NCBI RefSeq assembly: GCF_001908375.1
Contig: NZ_CP017241.1
Coordinates: forward strand, 2,607,001-2,671,000
Reading direction: 5' to 3'
Length of the DNA stretch: 64,000 bases
Origin: Rhizobium etli 8C-3
GTDB lineage: Bacteria > Pseudomonadota > Alphaproteobacteria > Rhizobiales > Rhizobiaceae
Under the pieces are notes generated by a model, which saw only the letters and a program-made list of their open reading frames with translations, was not told the DNA's origin and made no database searches. A program made the translations under genes and the position numbers. Every line of letters starts with the position of its first letter. Position 1 is the first letter of the stretch. Below are positions 9,883 to 17,788 of this stretch, in pieces.

Positions 9883-9992
9883 CAATATATGCTAGGCGTT
9901 TCGGTGTTTGGAACACCTGGCGGGTGACAGACTCGAGCGTGCCCTGTATAGGCCATTTCGCAAGGCGTTGTGCACGAAATCGGAGGAGTAAC

Positions 9993-11252
9993 ATGGCACC
10001 TGCAATTGGCGGAACCGGGCTCGGAAACTGGAGCGCCCGCGCATATCACCGCAACTGGCTTCTTGCCCAGGCGAACGGCCTTTTCGATTTCTTCCAGCAC
10101 AATTCGGTCAATCCCAAGGGTGGTTTTTACGATCTCGACGACCATGGCAGGCCGCTAAATGCCGAGGGACAGGTTCGCAGCATCCACATTGCTTCGCGCG
10201 CAGTCCACTGCTTCTCGCTCGGCGTCCTTCTCGGCCGTCCGGGTTCAGCCGGCGTCGTCGACCATGGCATGGACTACCTCTGGAATCATCATCGCGACAA
10301 GAAGAACGGCGGCTACTTCTGGTCGCTGAACAATGACGGCCCGGTCGATTACAACAAGCAGGGCTATGGCCATGCCTTCGTCCTTTTGGCCGCGTCCTCA
10401 GCGAAAACCATCGGCCATCCGCTGGCCGACGGCATGCTGGCCGACATCACCGAGGTCCTCAATTCACGGTTCTGGGAACCTGTGCATGGGGCCATCGCCG
10501 AAGAATTCACATCCGACTGGCAACCGCTCGACGGCGGCGCCTATCGCGGCCAGAACTCCAACATGCATCTGACCGAAGCGCTGATGGCGGCCTTCGAGGC
10601 CACCGGCGACAAGAACTATCTCGCCAAGGCCGAAAGCATCGCCGATCTCGTCATTCTGCGGTCGGCAGGTTCCGTCGGCTGGCGCGTCGCCGAGCATTTC
10701 AGCGCCGACTGGGCACTCGACAAGAACTACTATCATCCAAACGAGATGTTCCGTCCCGCCGGCACCACGCCCGGCCACTGGCTTGAATGGGCCCGTCTCC
10801 TCCTGCAGCTGTGGTCACTCGGCGGCAAGCGCCACGACTGGATGCCCGACGCGGCGAAGGCCCTCTTCGCACAATCCATGGCGCTCGGTTGGGACGACGA
10901 CAAGGGCGGCTTCTTTTACACGCTCGATTGGGACGACAAGCCAGTCAAGCGCAACAAGCTCTGGTGGCCCGCCTGCGAGGGCGCCGCCGCCGCCCATTTC
11001 CTCAACGAGCACCTGCCGAGCGACTTCCACGAGCAAAGCTACCGCAAGATCTGGAACATCATCGAACGCGCCTTTATCGACCATGAAAACGGCGGTTGGC
11101 ACGAAGAGCTGACGGAAGAGCTCGTTCCGTCCCACAGCCTCTTCCCAGGCAAGGGTGATATCTACCACGCGCTCCAGGCCTGCCTCATTCCGCTCTTCCC
11201 GGCGACCGGCAGCCTGACCAAGGGCATCTTAGAGACCGGCGGGAGGATTTGA
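9993..11252 (+). CDS. AGE-family (N-acylglucosamine 2-epimerase / mannose isomerase-like) sugar isomerase
   Basis: A 419-residue cytoplasmic protein with no signal peptide. It has the (alpha/alpha)6-barrel pattern of the AGE superfamily, including NPKGGFYDLDDHGRP, FWSLNNDGPVDYNKQGYGHAF, REY-like HNWL/RNWLL segments and conserved His/Glu pairs (TPGHWLEWARLLL, WWPACEGAAAAHFL). Members interconvert mannose/fructose or epimerise N-acylglucosamine/mannosamine; the pattern here is closest to mannose-isomerase-like members, but the substrate is uncertain. The start at 9993 has GGAGGAG. An in-frame extension back to 9786 overlaps metH and the operator and was not used. Confidence 0.8.
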   Translation: MAPAIGGTGLGNWSARAYHRNWLLAQANGLFDFFQHNSVNPKGGFYDLDDHGRPLNAEGQVRSIHIASRAVHCFSLGVLLGRPGSAGVVDHGMDYLWNHHRDKKNGGYFWSLNNDGPVDYNKQGYGHAFVLLAASSAKTIGHPLADGMLADITEVLNSRFWEPVHGAIAEEFTSDWQPLDGGAYRGQNSNMHLTEALMAAFEATGDKNYLAKAESIADLVILRSAGSVGWRVAEHFSADWALDKNYYHPNEMFRPAGTTPGHWLEWARLLLQLWSLGGKRHDWMPDAAKALFAQSMALGWDDDKGGFFYTLDWDDKPVKRNKLWWPACEGAAAAHFLNEHLPSDFHEQSYRKIWNIIERAFIDHENGGWHEELTEELVPSHSLFPGKGDIYHALQACLIPLFPATGSLTKGILETGGRI

Positions 11253-11343
11253 GGCAACTCCCCAACATGAGGCCGGAGGCTTTTCCCTGACGCCATCATT
11301 CCTTTGGAGTAGCGTTCACGGGTCGGCCATCGCCACACACGGA

Positions 11344-11380
11344 TTAACATCTTTCCCGCTTGAAAGGCGGAAGATGTTAA
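11344..11380. terminator. Bidirectional stem-loop terminator
   Basis: TTAACATCTT (11344-11353) pairs with AAGATGTTAA (11371-11380), extended inward by CCGC/GCGG pairing. The right arm includes the stop codon of the minus-strand UPF0303 gene. It separates two convergent genes and probably ends both transcripts. Confidence 0.6.
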
Positions 11381-11865
11381 CTCAGCCGCAAGGTATCCAA
11401 ATCCTTCGCCAGTATCAGCGACAGCGCCTCCACGACGAGGTTGTGGTCGTCGCGCTGCGGCAGACCCGAAACCGTGACGGCGCCGATGCAGCCAGTTCCT
11501 TTGACGTTGATTGGGAAACTGCCGCCATGCGGGGCGTAGTCGGCGCCGGATAGACCGTTGTCTTCGACCGTCTTTCCGTCCTTCTGCAGCTTCAGACCAC
11601 AGGCATAGCTGCTCTTCCAATAGCGGAATACCATGTTGCGCTTGCGGCGAACCCATTGGACATTGTCGGGAGTGGCGCCCGGCAGCGCTGCGTAGAAGAC
11701 CGGCATGGACTGCAGCGTGACGTCAATTGCCACGCCAAGGCCGCGTTCGGTGGCGAGTTCCTGCAAGAGCTTGCCGAGTTGCCAGGCAGTAGTGAGGTCG
11801 AAGGCGTCAAAGCTCAGAACCTTTTCCTGTTCAGCGATCTGGCCGAGATCTTCCTCGATAGTCAT
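11377..11865 (-). CDS. UPF0303 / HbpS-like (DUF336) family protein
   Basis: A 162-residue protein starting MTIEEDLGQIAEQEKVLSFD, with GLGVAIDVTLQSMPVFYAALPGATPDN in the middle and APHGGSFPINVKGTGCIGAVTVSGLPQRDDHNLV near the C-terminus, the signature of the DUF336/HbpS-like fold. HbpS-type relatives bind haem or cofactors and act in redox sensing; the role of rhizobial UPF0303 proteins is unknown. No signal peptide, so it is cytoplasmic. The ATG at 11865 has GAGGAG upstream. It is a single-gene unit, followed by a stem-loop. Confidence 0.85.
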   Translation of the reverse strand: MTIEEDLGQIAEQEKVLSFDAFDLTTAWQLGKLLQELATERGLGVAIDVTLQSMPVFYAALPGATPDNVQWVRRKRNMVFRYWKSSYACGLKLQKDGKTVEDNGLSGADYAPHGGSFPINVKGTGCIGAVTVSGLPQRDDHNLVVEALSLILAKDLDTLRLS

Positions 11866-11954
11866 AAACCTCGCTCCTCTTGCGTCATCGAACCGGCAGA
11901 GAACATCTGCATCCAACGGCAAAAGTAAAGCAAAAATCGCGATTCTACCGAAGT

Positions 11955-12356
11955 TCAGTGCGGCATCGACGACAGCGCGCCGATGATTTCCTCGGGAGGC
12001 ACGGGCTCGCTGGAACGCAACTTCACCCTTCCGTGCCGGTCGAGCAGGACAAGGCCGAATTCACCGGGCTGCGGACCTTCGAGGTCATCGCGGATTTCAT
12101 CGGCGTCGAGGTCGTAAGAGCCTTCGAAAAGCGGAAACACTCCTCCGCCGGCGATACTGAACACCTCGATATCATCCTCTATGAAACGAAGATGAGAGGT
12201 GCGAAGCAACTCGTCCTGAACAGCCGCGCGATCATCATCGGCATCCGCAAATATGATGAGCACGCGCTTTGAGCCAATGAATGGCTTGAGACAGTCCGGC
12301 GAAACGGGCGCACGCGGCGCCGGACCCATGATTTCGCGTATGATTGATTTCAGCAT
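11955..12356 (-). CDS. DUF4174-type thioredoxin-fold-like small protein
   Basis: 133 residues starting MLKSIIREIMGPAP. The central part (KRVLIIFADADDDRAAVQDELL ... FSIAGGG ... FGLVLLDRHGRVKLRSSEPVPPEEIIGAL) matches my memory of DUF4174, a thioredoxin-like domain without catalytic cysteines; relatives are usually exported, but this copy has no clear signal peptide. The ATG at 12356 has AAGGATGTGAG upstream; a TTG ten codons earlier is less likely. It may form a unit with the minus-strand gene 99 bp upstream. Function unknown. Confidence 0.65.
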   Translation of the reverse strand: MLKSIIREIMGPAPRAPVSPDCLKPFIGSKRVLIIFADADDDRAAVQDELLRTSHLRFIEDDIEVFSIAGGGVFPLFEGSYDLDADEIRDDLEGPQPGEFGLVLLDRHGRVKLRSSEPVPPEEIIGALSSMPH

Positions 12357-12455
12357 GGCGCTCACATCCTTCGTGTCTGTCTTCAACGATTGGAAGCGAG
12401 AGCGGTTCCCTGCGAGCGTGACGGGACCGCGGGTCGGGCGCGATCCCTCAAAGGC

Positions 12456-12839
12456 TCATTCGGGCGGCTTGCGTTCTGCTGTGCGGCTTGAGACGGCCAT
12501 GATATCGGCGCTTCCGTTGGCAAGAAGGCGTTTGCGCACCAGCACGCGCATGACGCGCGCGGCCGTCGAGAAGCTCATCTGATCGAGCGGTCCTTCGCCT
12601 TCCCACGGTTTGGTCAATCTTTCGGTGACTGCGCCGACGATGTTCATCGGCACGATGTCGTCGCATTCGCGCATGGCTTCGAAGACGAGGCTGATCGGGA
12701 TGACCCGCCCTTCGAACGTGACGATCGGCTCGGTAAGTTCCGTATCCCATTCCTCGAAGGCATAGAGCGCTTCGCGGAACAATTCCTGAAGGGTTATCGG
12801 GGCGTGTCCGTTGTGAAGTGGCGGCAAGGCATTCGTCAT
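12456..12839 (-). CDS. Conserved hypothetical protein
   Basis: 127 residues starting MTNALPPLHNGHAPITLQELF. It is acidic in the first half, with no signal peptide or membrane segment. The central part (AFEEWDTELTEPIVTFEGRVIPISLVFEAMRECDDIVPMNIVG) is helical in character and the tail is basic (VRKRLLANG). I do not recognise a family. The start has AGAGGAGACAGAC upstream. Codon use is ordinary for the region, so it is a real gene. Its spacing to the DUF4174 gene (99 bp) allows an operon. Confidence 0.7.
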   Translation of the reverse strand: MTNALPPLHNGHAPITLQELFREALYAFEEWDTELTEPIVTFEGRVIPISLVFEAMRECDDIVPMNIVGAVTERLTKPWEGEGPLDQMSFSTAARVMRVLVRKRLLANGSADIMAVSSRTAERKPPE

Positions 12840-13015
12840 GTCTGTCTCCTCTTGTGGATTAAGCCAGTTCCTCCTCATCGGCCGGGATCGAAGCAGGACA
12901 CACAGAACCCAGGGTTCCCTCCGGACCGAATAACACGATCGATTTTATAGTGTAACACTCGCGTGATAAAGCGATTTATGCCGCGCAGGCCGCCGACGGA
13001 TCTCCGGCAGCTGAT

Positions 13016-13055
13016 AAGCCGCTGATATCGCTCAAGAACATCAGCGGCTTTTTTT
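13016..13055 (+). terminator. Intrinsic terminator on the plus strand with no gene in front
   Basis: AAGCCGCTGAT (13016-13026) pairs perfectly with ATCAGCGGCTT (13040-13050), followed by seven Ts on the plus strand. The minus strand has no matching T-run, so orientation is plus, yet both flanking genes are on the minus strand. It may mark the 3' end of an unannotated small RNA from 12840-13055, or be an imperfect terminator for the SIMPL gene read in the other direction. Confidence 0.65.
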
Positions 13056-13078
13056 CACTTGAAAGTGGAGAATTGAGC

Positions 13079-13825
13079 CTACTGCTCGAGTGCGAAGGTG
13101 ACGTTGACCGTAACCCTATAGGTGTTTTCGCCGCCCTGAACCGGCACAGCAGCGTCGGTTGCCTCCTTCATCATCGCCGCACGGTAGACCGGCTGCGGCA
13201 GCGGCCGAGCGCTGTTTTCGCTGATCTCGACGATGCGGCCGAGTTTCACGCCGGCAGCCTGCGACAGCGTCTTTGCCTTGTTGATCGCTGCCGCGACGGC
13301 ATCCTTTCGGGCCTCCTCGATTGCCGCATCCGGCTTGTCGTTGGTGAACTGGATGTCGCCGCCCTGGTTGACGCCGAGCGTCACGGCCTGGTCGATGATT
13401 TCACCCAGCTCGCCAAGATCGCGCACGCGCACCGTCAGCCCGTTGGAAACCTGATAGCCGATCAGCTCCGGCGGCTTCGGCTGGCCGTCGTTGTTCTGCG
13501 GATAATTATACTGCGGCTGCACCGAAAAGCCCGTGGTCTGCAGGTCCTTGTCGGCAATCCCGCCCTTCTTCAGCGCTGCCAGCACGCCGGCCATCGCCTT
13601 GTTGTTCTCGTCAAGCGCCTCGCGCGCCGTCTTCGCCTGCTTGACGACGGCAAGGTTGAGCACAGCCATGTCCGGTGCCAGCGCCGACTCCCCTTCGCCC
13701 GAGACCGTGATCACCGCCTCGCGCGGCTTTGTTTCGTCGGCAGCCGAAGCCGACAGCCCCGCCAGCGCGGCAGGTACGCCGATCAGCACGCCGAAGGCCA
13801 AGTTTCTGATAGTCCATAGCGCCAT
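13079..13825 (-). CDS. SIMPL-domain (DUF541) periplasmic protein
   Basis: 248 residues with a signal peptide (hydrophobic LAFGVLIGVPAALAGL, cleavage near SASAADE, ~residue 30). The mature part has REAVITVSGEGESALAPDMA and the regular alpha/beta pattern of SIMPL/DUF541 proteins (YmoA/BP26-like), ending FALEQ. BP26 of Brucella, a relative, forms a periplasmic channel-like oligomer and is an immunodominant antigen; other members have been tied to oxidative stress. The function here is unassigned. Shine-Dalgarno AAGGAG precedes the ATG at 13825. Confidence 0.88.
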   Translation of the reverse strand: MALWTIRNLAFGVLIGVPAALAGLSASAADETKPREAVITVSGEGESALAPDMAVLNLAVVKQAKTAREALDENNKAMAGVLAALKKGGIADKDLQTTGFSVQPQYNYPQNNDGQPKPPELIGYQVSNGLTVRVRDLGELGEIIDQAVTLGVNQGGDIQFTNDKPDAAIEEARKDAVAAAINKAKTLSQAAGVKLGRIVEISENSARPLPQPVYRAAMMKEATDAAVPVQGGENTYRVTVNVTFALEQ

Positions 13826-13980
13826 TTTTTCACTCCTTGGTTGTCGCCATCCCGCCTCACTCTTTGCAGATTGATTGTGAAGCTATTGCGGCAGCGTCTT
13901 GTCGCTGCATCCGAATTGCGCTAGAGCGAAACCGCACCGGGGGGCCATTGCCCCGCTGCCCGCGCGGCAAAGCCACGTGA

Positions 13981-14056
13981 GGGCCTGTAGCTCAATGGTT
14001 AGAGCCGGCGGCTCATAACCGCTTGGTTGGGGGTTCGAGTCCCTCCGGGCCCACCA
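13981..14056 (+). tRNA. tRNA with CAT anticodon, probably tRNA-Ile2 (lysidine type)
   Basis: A 76-base cloverleaf with encoded CCA. The acceptor stem is GGGCCTG/CGGGCCC (one G-T pair), with D-loop TAGCTCAATGGTTAGAGC, anticodon stem-loop GGCGGCTCATAACCGCT with anticodon CAT, and T-arm GGGGGTTCGAGTCCCTC. The anticodon arm and variable region (CTCATAACCGCTTGGTTG) resemble the minor isoleucine tRNA more than elongator methionine tRNA, judged from memory of E. coli genes. If Ile2, TilS must modify C34. Elongator Met is the alternative. Confidence 0.95.
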
Positions 14057-14295
14057 TTTCTTTCGTATGACGTTGATTTTCCATCGCCATCGTTTATCTC
14101 ACGGGAAACTCAGATTCTGTAAAAGTGAACTTCTTTGCCGGACCACAAGGCTCTTGCGGCGCTCGATACCGGCGTCGATGATCCGCTTGGATTGGGCAGT
14201 TTGGTTTAGTGCTGCACCATCTTGGAATCAGTCGAAGAATGCCATTAACTGATGTGACGGTGTGCATTAGGACCAAGCGCCTAAAGCCGTTCTGT

Positions 14296-16464
14296 TCATT
14301 CCGCCAGCGGCGGCCCAGCAGTCGCCGCTCGAACCTGCAAAAGCGGCATGCTTGGTGCAAGGTCACGCCGCCTCTGCCAACGTCGCGGCGCCTGCCGCGA
14401 TCTGACGCTGACTTCGTGCTTTTCGATGCTACCGGAAACTTTCGAGGGGGGATTGAACGTCCGGCGCCAGAGGCCGCGGAGGGCGGCAAGCGGATAGGCG
14501 CGGGCGGGCATGGCCTGCGGCATCTCGCTGAACAGGCGCTGGATCATCTTCCGGCGGACATCCTCGGCGGTCTGCCGGATCTTCCAGTCGTAGCGGCGGT
14601 CCCGGACCGCAACGATCGCCATGGACAGGGCAAGGCGCGCAATATCGACGTCGCTGACCCTGGCCGCGACGTCGAAGTCGGCGAAGGGTGAAAAGATTAG
14701 AATGTCGCCTGCACTAATCTGCCTGGCCGTCCGATTGTCATGCAGCGTGATCTCGGCCTTGCTGATTGAAATTGTGTTAATCGTACAGGGCACAAGATTG
14801 CCGTCGCGTACAAGATTTGCCTGCCGTGCGAGGGGAAACCGGATGCTGTCAAGCGGCTCTCGCGGAAGCTCTATGCAGACGAGCAGGGAAACGAAGGCAT
14901 AGACCATGACGACCATGCCCCAGGCGACACTGAAGCCGTCGAGATCGTTGTAGGTGCCCATCAGGGGACCGTTGAGCATACCCATGAATGTAAGGATGAT
15001 GACCAGGAGGAACGTCCCGGCGATCGGGTAAAGGACATCGACGCGCGCCCGGTCCTCGCCTTTGGCCGTGACCTTGAACGGCCGCCCGAACGGATGAATG
15101 AGGGCGTGAATCAGGGCGATCGTGATGGGGACCGCCGACACCATTTGCGACACTTCGGTAAAGAGCGGCATGCTGCGCCGCCCGGAAACCCACGCATGAA
15201 ATGCCCACATGCCGCCGACCATCGGAAGCGCGTAGAGGAAGAAGGCTTCCGGCTCCATCTGGATCGCCGGCAGGCCGAGGAAGTAGTAGAGGATGGGCGC
15301 TGCCATCAAAAGCAGGATGAACGGGCGGCAAAACCAGAAGAGCAGTCCGTGGAAATAATGCAGCCGTTGCAAGAACGTGTATCCACGGCCAAGAAACGGG
15401 CCATCACGGAGCAGCGCGACCTGAATGGTTCCGAGGCACCAGCGGCAGCGCTGGGTAATGTAGCCTGAGAGACTTTCGGCAGAGAGCCCGACGCTCAGGC
15501 GTTCGTTCAGCCAGCGGGTTTTCAGGCCCTTTTGCAGCAGCCGGTAGGTCAGGTGAATATCCTCCGTGACCGTTTCCTGCGGCATGCCGCCGATCAGGCC
15601 GAGCGCGTCGCGCCGAACGATGCAGGACGTGCCCACGCAAAAGGCGGCCCCCCATCCGTCCTTGGAAGGCTGCATGACGTCGAAAAAGATGCGCTGGTCG
15701 TCCACCCATGCCTTTGATGCCAGGAGGTTATGCTGGACGGGGTCGGCATTGTAGTAGAACTGCGGCGTCTGGATGACCCCGATTTGTGGATCGGCGAACT
15801 GGCCGACTGTGCGCTTTAGAATGGGGCGTTGCGGCGCAAAATCGGCGTCGAGAATGAGGATGAAGGGCGCGTTGGTCTCTTTCGCCGACTGCTGGATGGC
15901 ATTGTTGAGATTGCCACCCTTGGCGCCCACATTGTCGTTGCGGCGCAGATATCGCACGCCAACTTCGGCGCAGTAATCCTCCAGCCAGTCGCGACGTCCG
16001 TCATCGAGCACCCAGACAGTGAAACTCTGATAGTCGATCGCCTTGGCGGCAAGGATGGTGCGTTCCAGAATGGATAGATCTTCATTATAGGTGCAGATGA
16101 AGACATCGACGGCCGGCGGCGATGCGGCGCCGGCGATAGTGAGTTCGCTCGCGTCTGCAGCCGCACCGTGGTCGGTCCGACGGAAGAAAAAGACGATCGA
16201 AAGAGCCGTATAGAAGATGACGACGATTTCGAAAGAGAGATAGGCGCGCGGCCACACCGCATAGGCGCTCCATTCGAAATCCGGCAGCGTCTTGGTGATG
16301 CGGAAATAGAGATAGTTCAACAACATGACGATGAGGATCATACCGAATATAACGCGATCCTTGCCCCGGCGGCTGTCGAGCAGCCAAGCGCAGCCCATGA
16401 TGAGCGCAAGCGCCAGCAGCGAGAAGAGAATGGCGTCCGAGAGAGTGACTACTTCGGGGGACAT
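14296..16464 (-). CDS. Processive family-2 glycosyltransferase (cellulose-synthase-like) with degenerate PilZ-like domain
   Basis: 722 residues. Three membrane segments (~10-95) precede a cytoplasmic GT2 domain with DDG (~153), DAD (~204), TED (~299) and QRCRW (~336-340), the D,D,D,QxxRW set of processive beta-glycan synthases. Four or more membrane segments follow, then a PilZ-like stretch (~530-640) and a basic tail. In the PilZ-like region RxxxR is replaced by RFPLAR and DxSxxG by TISISKAEI, so c-di-GMP binding is doubtful. It would polymerise and extrude a polysaccharide. Its start overlaps the preceding gene by 16 bp (SD AAGGA). It lacks a BcsB partner nearby, so cellulose is less likely than another linear glycan. 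Confidence 0.88.
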   Translation of the reverse strand: MSPEVVTLSDAILFSLLALALIMGCAWLLDSRRGKDRVIFGMILIVMLLNYLYFRITKTLPDFEWSAYAVWPRAYLSFEIVVIFYTALSIVFFFRRTDHGAAADASELTIAGAASPPAVDVFICTYNEDLSILERTILAAKAIDYQSFTVWVLDDGRRDWLEDYCAEVGVRYLRRNDNVGAKGGNLNNAIQQSAKETNAPFILILDADFAPQRPILKRTVGQFADPQIGVIQTPQFYYNADPVQHNLLASKAWVDDQRIFFDVMQPSKDGWGAAFCVGTSCIVRRDALGLIGGMPQETVTEDIHLTYRLLQKGLKTRWLNERLSVGLSAESLSGYITQRCRWCLGTIQVALLRDGPFLGRGYTFLQRLHYFHGLLFWFCRPFILLLMAAPILYYFLGLPAIQMEPEAFFLYALPMVGGMWAFHAWVSGRRSMPLFTEVSQMVSAVPITIALIHALIHPFGRPFKVTAKGEDRARVDVLYPIAGTFLLVIILTFMGMLNGPLMGTYNDLDGFSVAWGMVVMVYAFVSLLVCIELPREPLDSIRFPLARQANLVRDGNLVPCTINTISISKAEITLHDNRTARQISAGDILIFSPFADFDVAARVSDVDIARLALSMAIVAVRDRRYDWKIRQTAEDVRRKMIQRLFSEMPQAMPARAYPLAALRGLWRRTFNPPSKVSGSIEKHEVSVRSRQAPRRWQRRRDLAPSMPLLQVRAATAGPPLAE

Positions 16465-17753
16465 GGACTATCCTTGCTGGTCAGCGACTGGCCCGTGCGG
16501 CCGAGGAAAGGGTTGAGGTCAAGCGCGGCAAGCACGGCCCAGCCGGTCGCCCCGATATGCGGTAGACGGTAATATTTGAAATCGCCGGGCAAGGAGTTCG
16601 GACCGACCTGAAGGCCTGTCGAAAGCTGCTCGTTGACCGTTGCATAGACGAGCCCGCCGGGCGTGACCTGGGCAGCGATGGTCTTGAACAATGGCTCGGC
16701 CTTTTCTGGCTGTCCGACAAGCCGCAGGACGAGTGCCGCCTGCGCTGTGCCTTCGAGCCAGATGCCGTCCCGGTCGCTGTTAAAGTCGAAGCCGCCATCG
16801 ACGCCATGGTTCAGCTCGGTCCATTCCATGACTTGCCTTGCCTTTGTCTTGAAATCCGGCACAGCAATCAGCGGCCACAGTTCGGCATCGAGCCCTGACA
16901 TCTCGACGTTCGGCGCGTTGCCGTCGGGCGCGCTGCCGATATAGAAGCGCCCCTCGCCGTCGTTCCACATGGCATGCAGGAACTTGAGCGCAGTGTCGCC
17001 GCGATAGGTCCAGTCGCCACCGGCGTCCAAACGCGCAAGCCAGCTGTCGGCGGCATAGACGTCGAGATTATGTTCCGTCGATTTCCAGGTCATGCGCTCA
17101 GGTGTCGGCTCATGGCCGAAAAATCCGCCGAAATAGCCAGGGTTTTGCGGATCTGCCGTGCTGCGGTGGATCCAATCCATGATCTTGCGCGCAGTGTCGA
17201 GGTAGGCAGGCTGCTCTGTCTCCTCGTAGGCCGTGAGCAGCGCCAGTGCGCCCCATGCAGTGCTGCCCGTCGCACTGCCGACCTGATAACCGTCCTCTAT
17301 CCAGGAATTGCTGGCTGCACTCCAATAACCGGGCAGCAGCATTCCCTCCTTGCCGGGAACGACTGGACCGGACCGGTAGGCATTCCTCAGTCGTCCATCA
17401 TGATAATGACGGTCCGTCTCGACGGCGAGCACGAGAGCATCGGCAATGCGGCGCGCTTCGGCCTTTCGCTTGCAGCCGTAAAACGCCATGAGCGCAAGAG
17501 CGTTGTCATAGGTAAAGCCGGTGTTTTCCAGAGCCGGATGGAGAGCCGACCCGCCGTTTGCCGGTTCGAAACTGCGCAGGACGAAGGGCTGCGCAGGATC
17601 GCCGCCCATGTGGGAAGCCAGCCCGTCGCAAAGCGTGCAGGCAAGTTTCTGATGTTCGCCATCGGCACGCGCCGGATATGTCTGCAGCACGATCACTGCC
17701 GCGGCGAGCAGCAGCAAGCGTCCTATGTTGATGGTCGATCTCAAATGCTTCAT
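16449..17753 (-). CDS. Exported (alpha/alpha)6-barrel protein, putative polysaccharide hydrolase
   Basis: 434 residues with a signal peptide (INIGRLLLLAAAVIVLQT, cleavage near ARA-DG, ~31). The mature protein has repeated helix pairs like six-hairpin glycosidases: YDNALALMAFYG (~85), GSTAWGALALLTAYE (~165), EHNLDVYAADSWLARL (~225), DGIWLEGTAQAALVLRL (~335), GATGWAVLAALDLNPFLG (~405). I cannot name the GH family. The middle place in an operon between a fusion protein and a GT2 synthase suggests it trims or edits the nascent polysaccharide in the periplasm, as BcsZ does for cellulose. Shine-Dalgarno GATGAGG. Confidence 0.72.
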   Translation of the reverse strand: MKHLRSTINIGRLLLLAAAVIVLQTYPARADGEHQKLACTLCDGLASHMGGDPAQPFVLRSFEPANGGSALHPALENTGFTYDNALALMAFYGCKRKAEARRIADALVLAVETDRHYHDGRLRNAYRSGPVVPGKEGMLLPGYWSAASNSWIEDGYQVGSATGSTAWGALALLTAYEETEQPAYLDTARKIMDWIHRSTADPQNPGYFGGFFGHEPTPERMTWKSTEHNLDVYAADSWLARLDAGGDWTYRGDTALKFLHAMWNDGEGRFYIGSAPDGNAPNVEMSGLDAELWPLIAVPDFKTKARQVMEWTELNHGVDGGFDFNSDRDGIWLEGTAQAALVLRLVGQPEKAEPLFKTIAAQVTPGGLVYATVNEQLSTGLQVGPNSLPGDFKYYRLPHIGATGWAVLAALDLNPFLGRTGQSLTSKDSPCPPK

Positions 17754-17788
17754 TGTGGAACCTCATCAATGCAGCGGCGAAACCGGCG

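Noticed and set aside
13981..14295. The tRNA gene as an integration site for a genomic island
   Set aside because: No repeat of the tRNA 3' end, integrase or change in composition was seen downstream; the following operon has no mobility genes.
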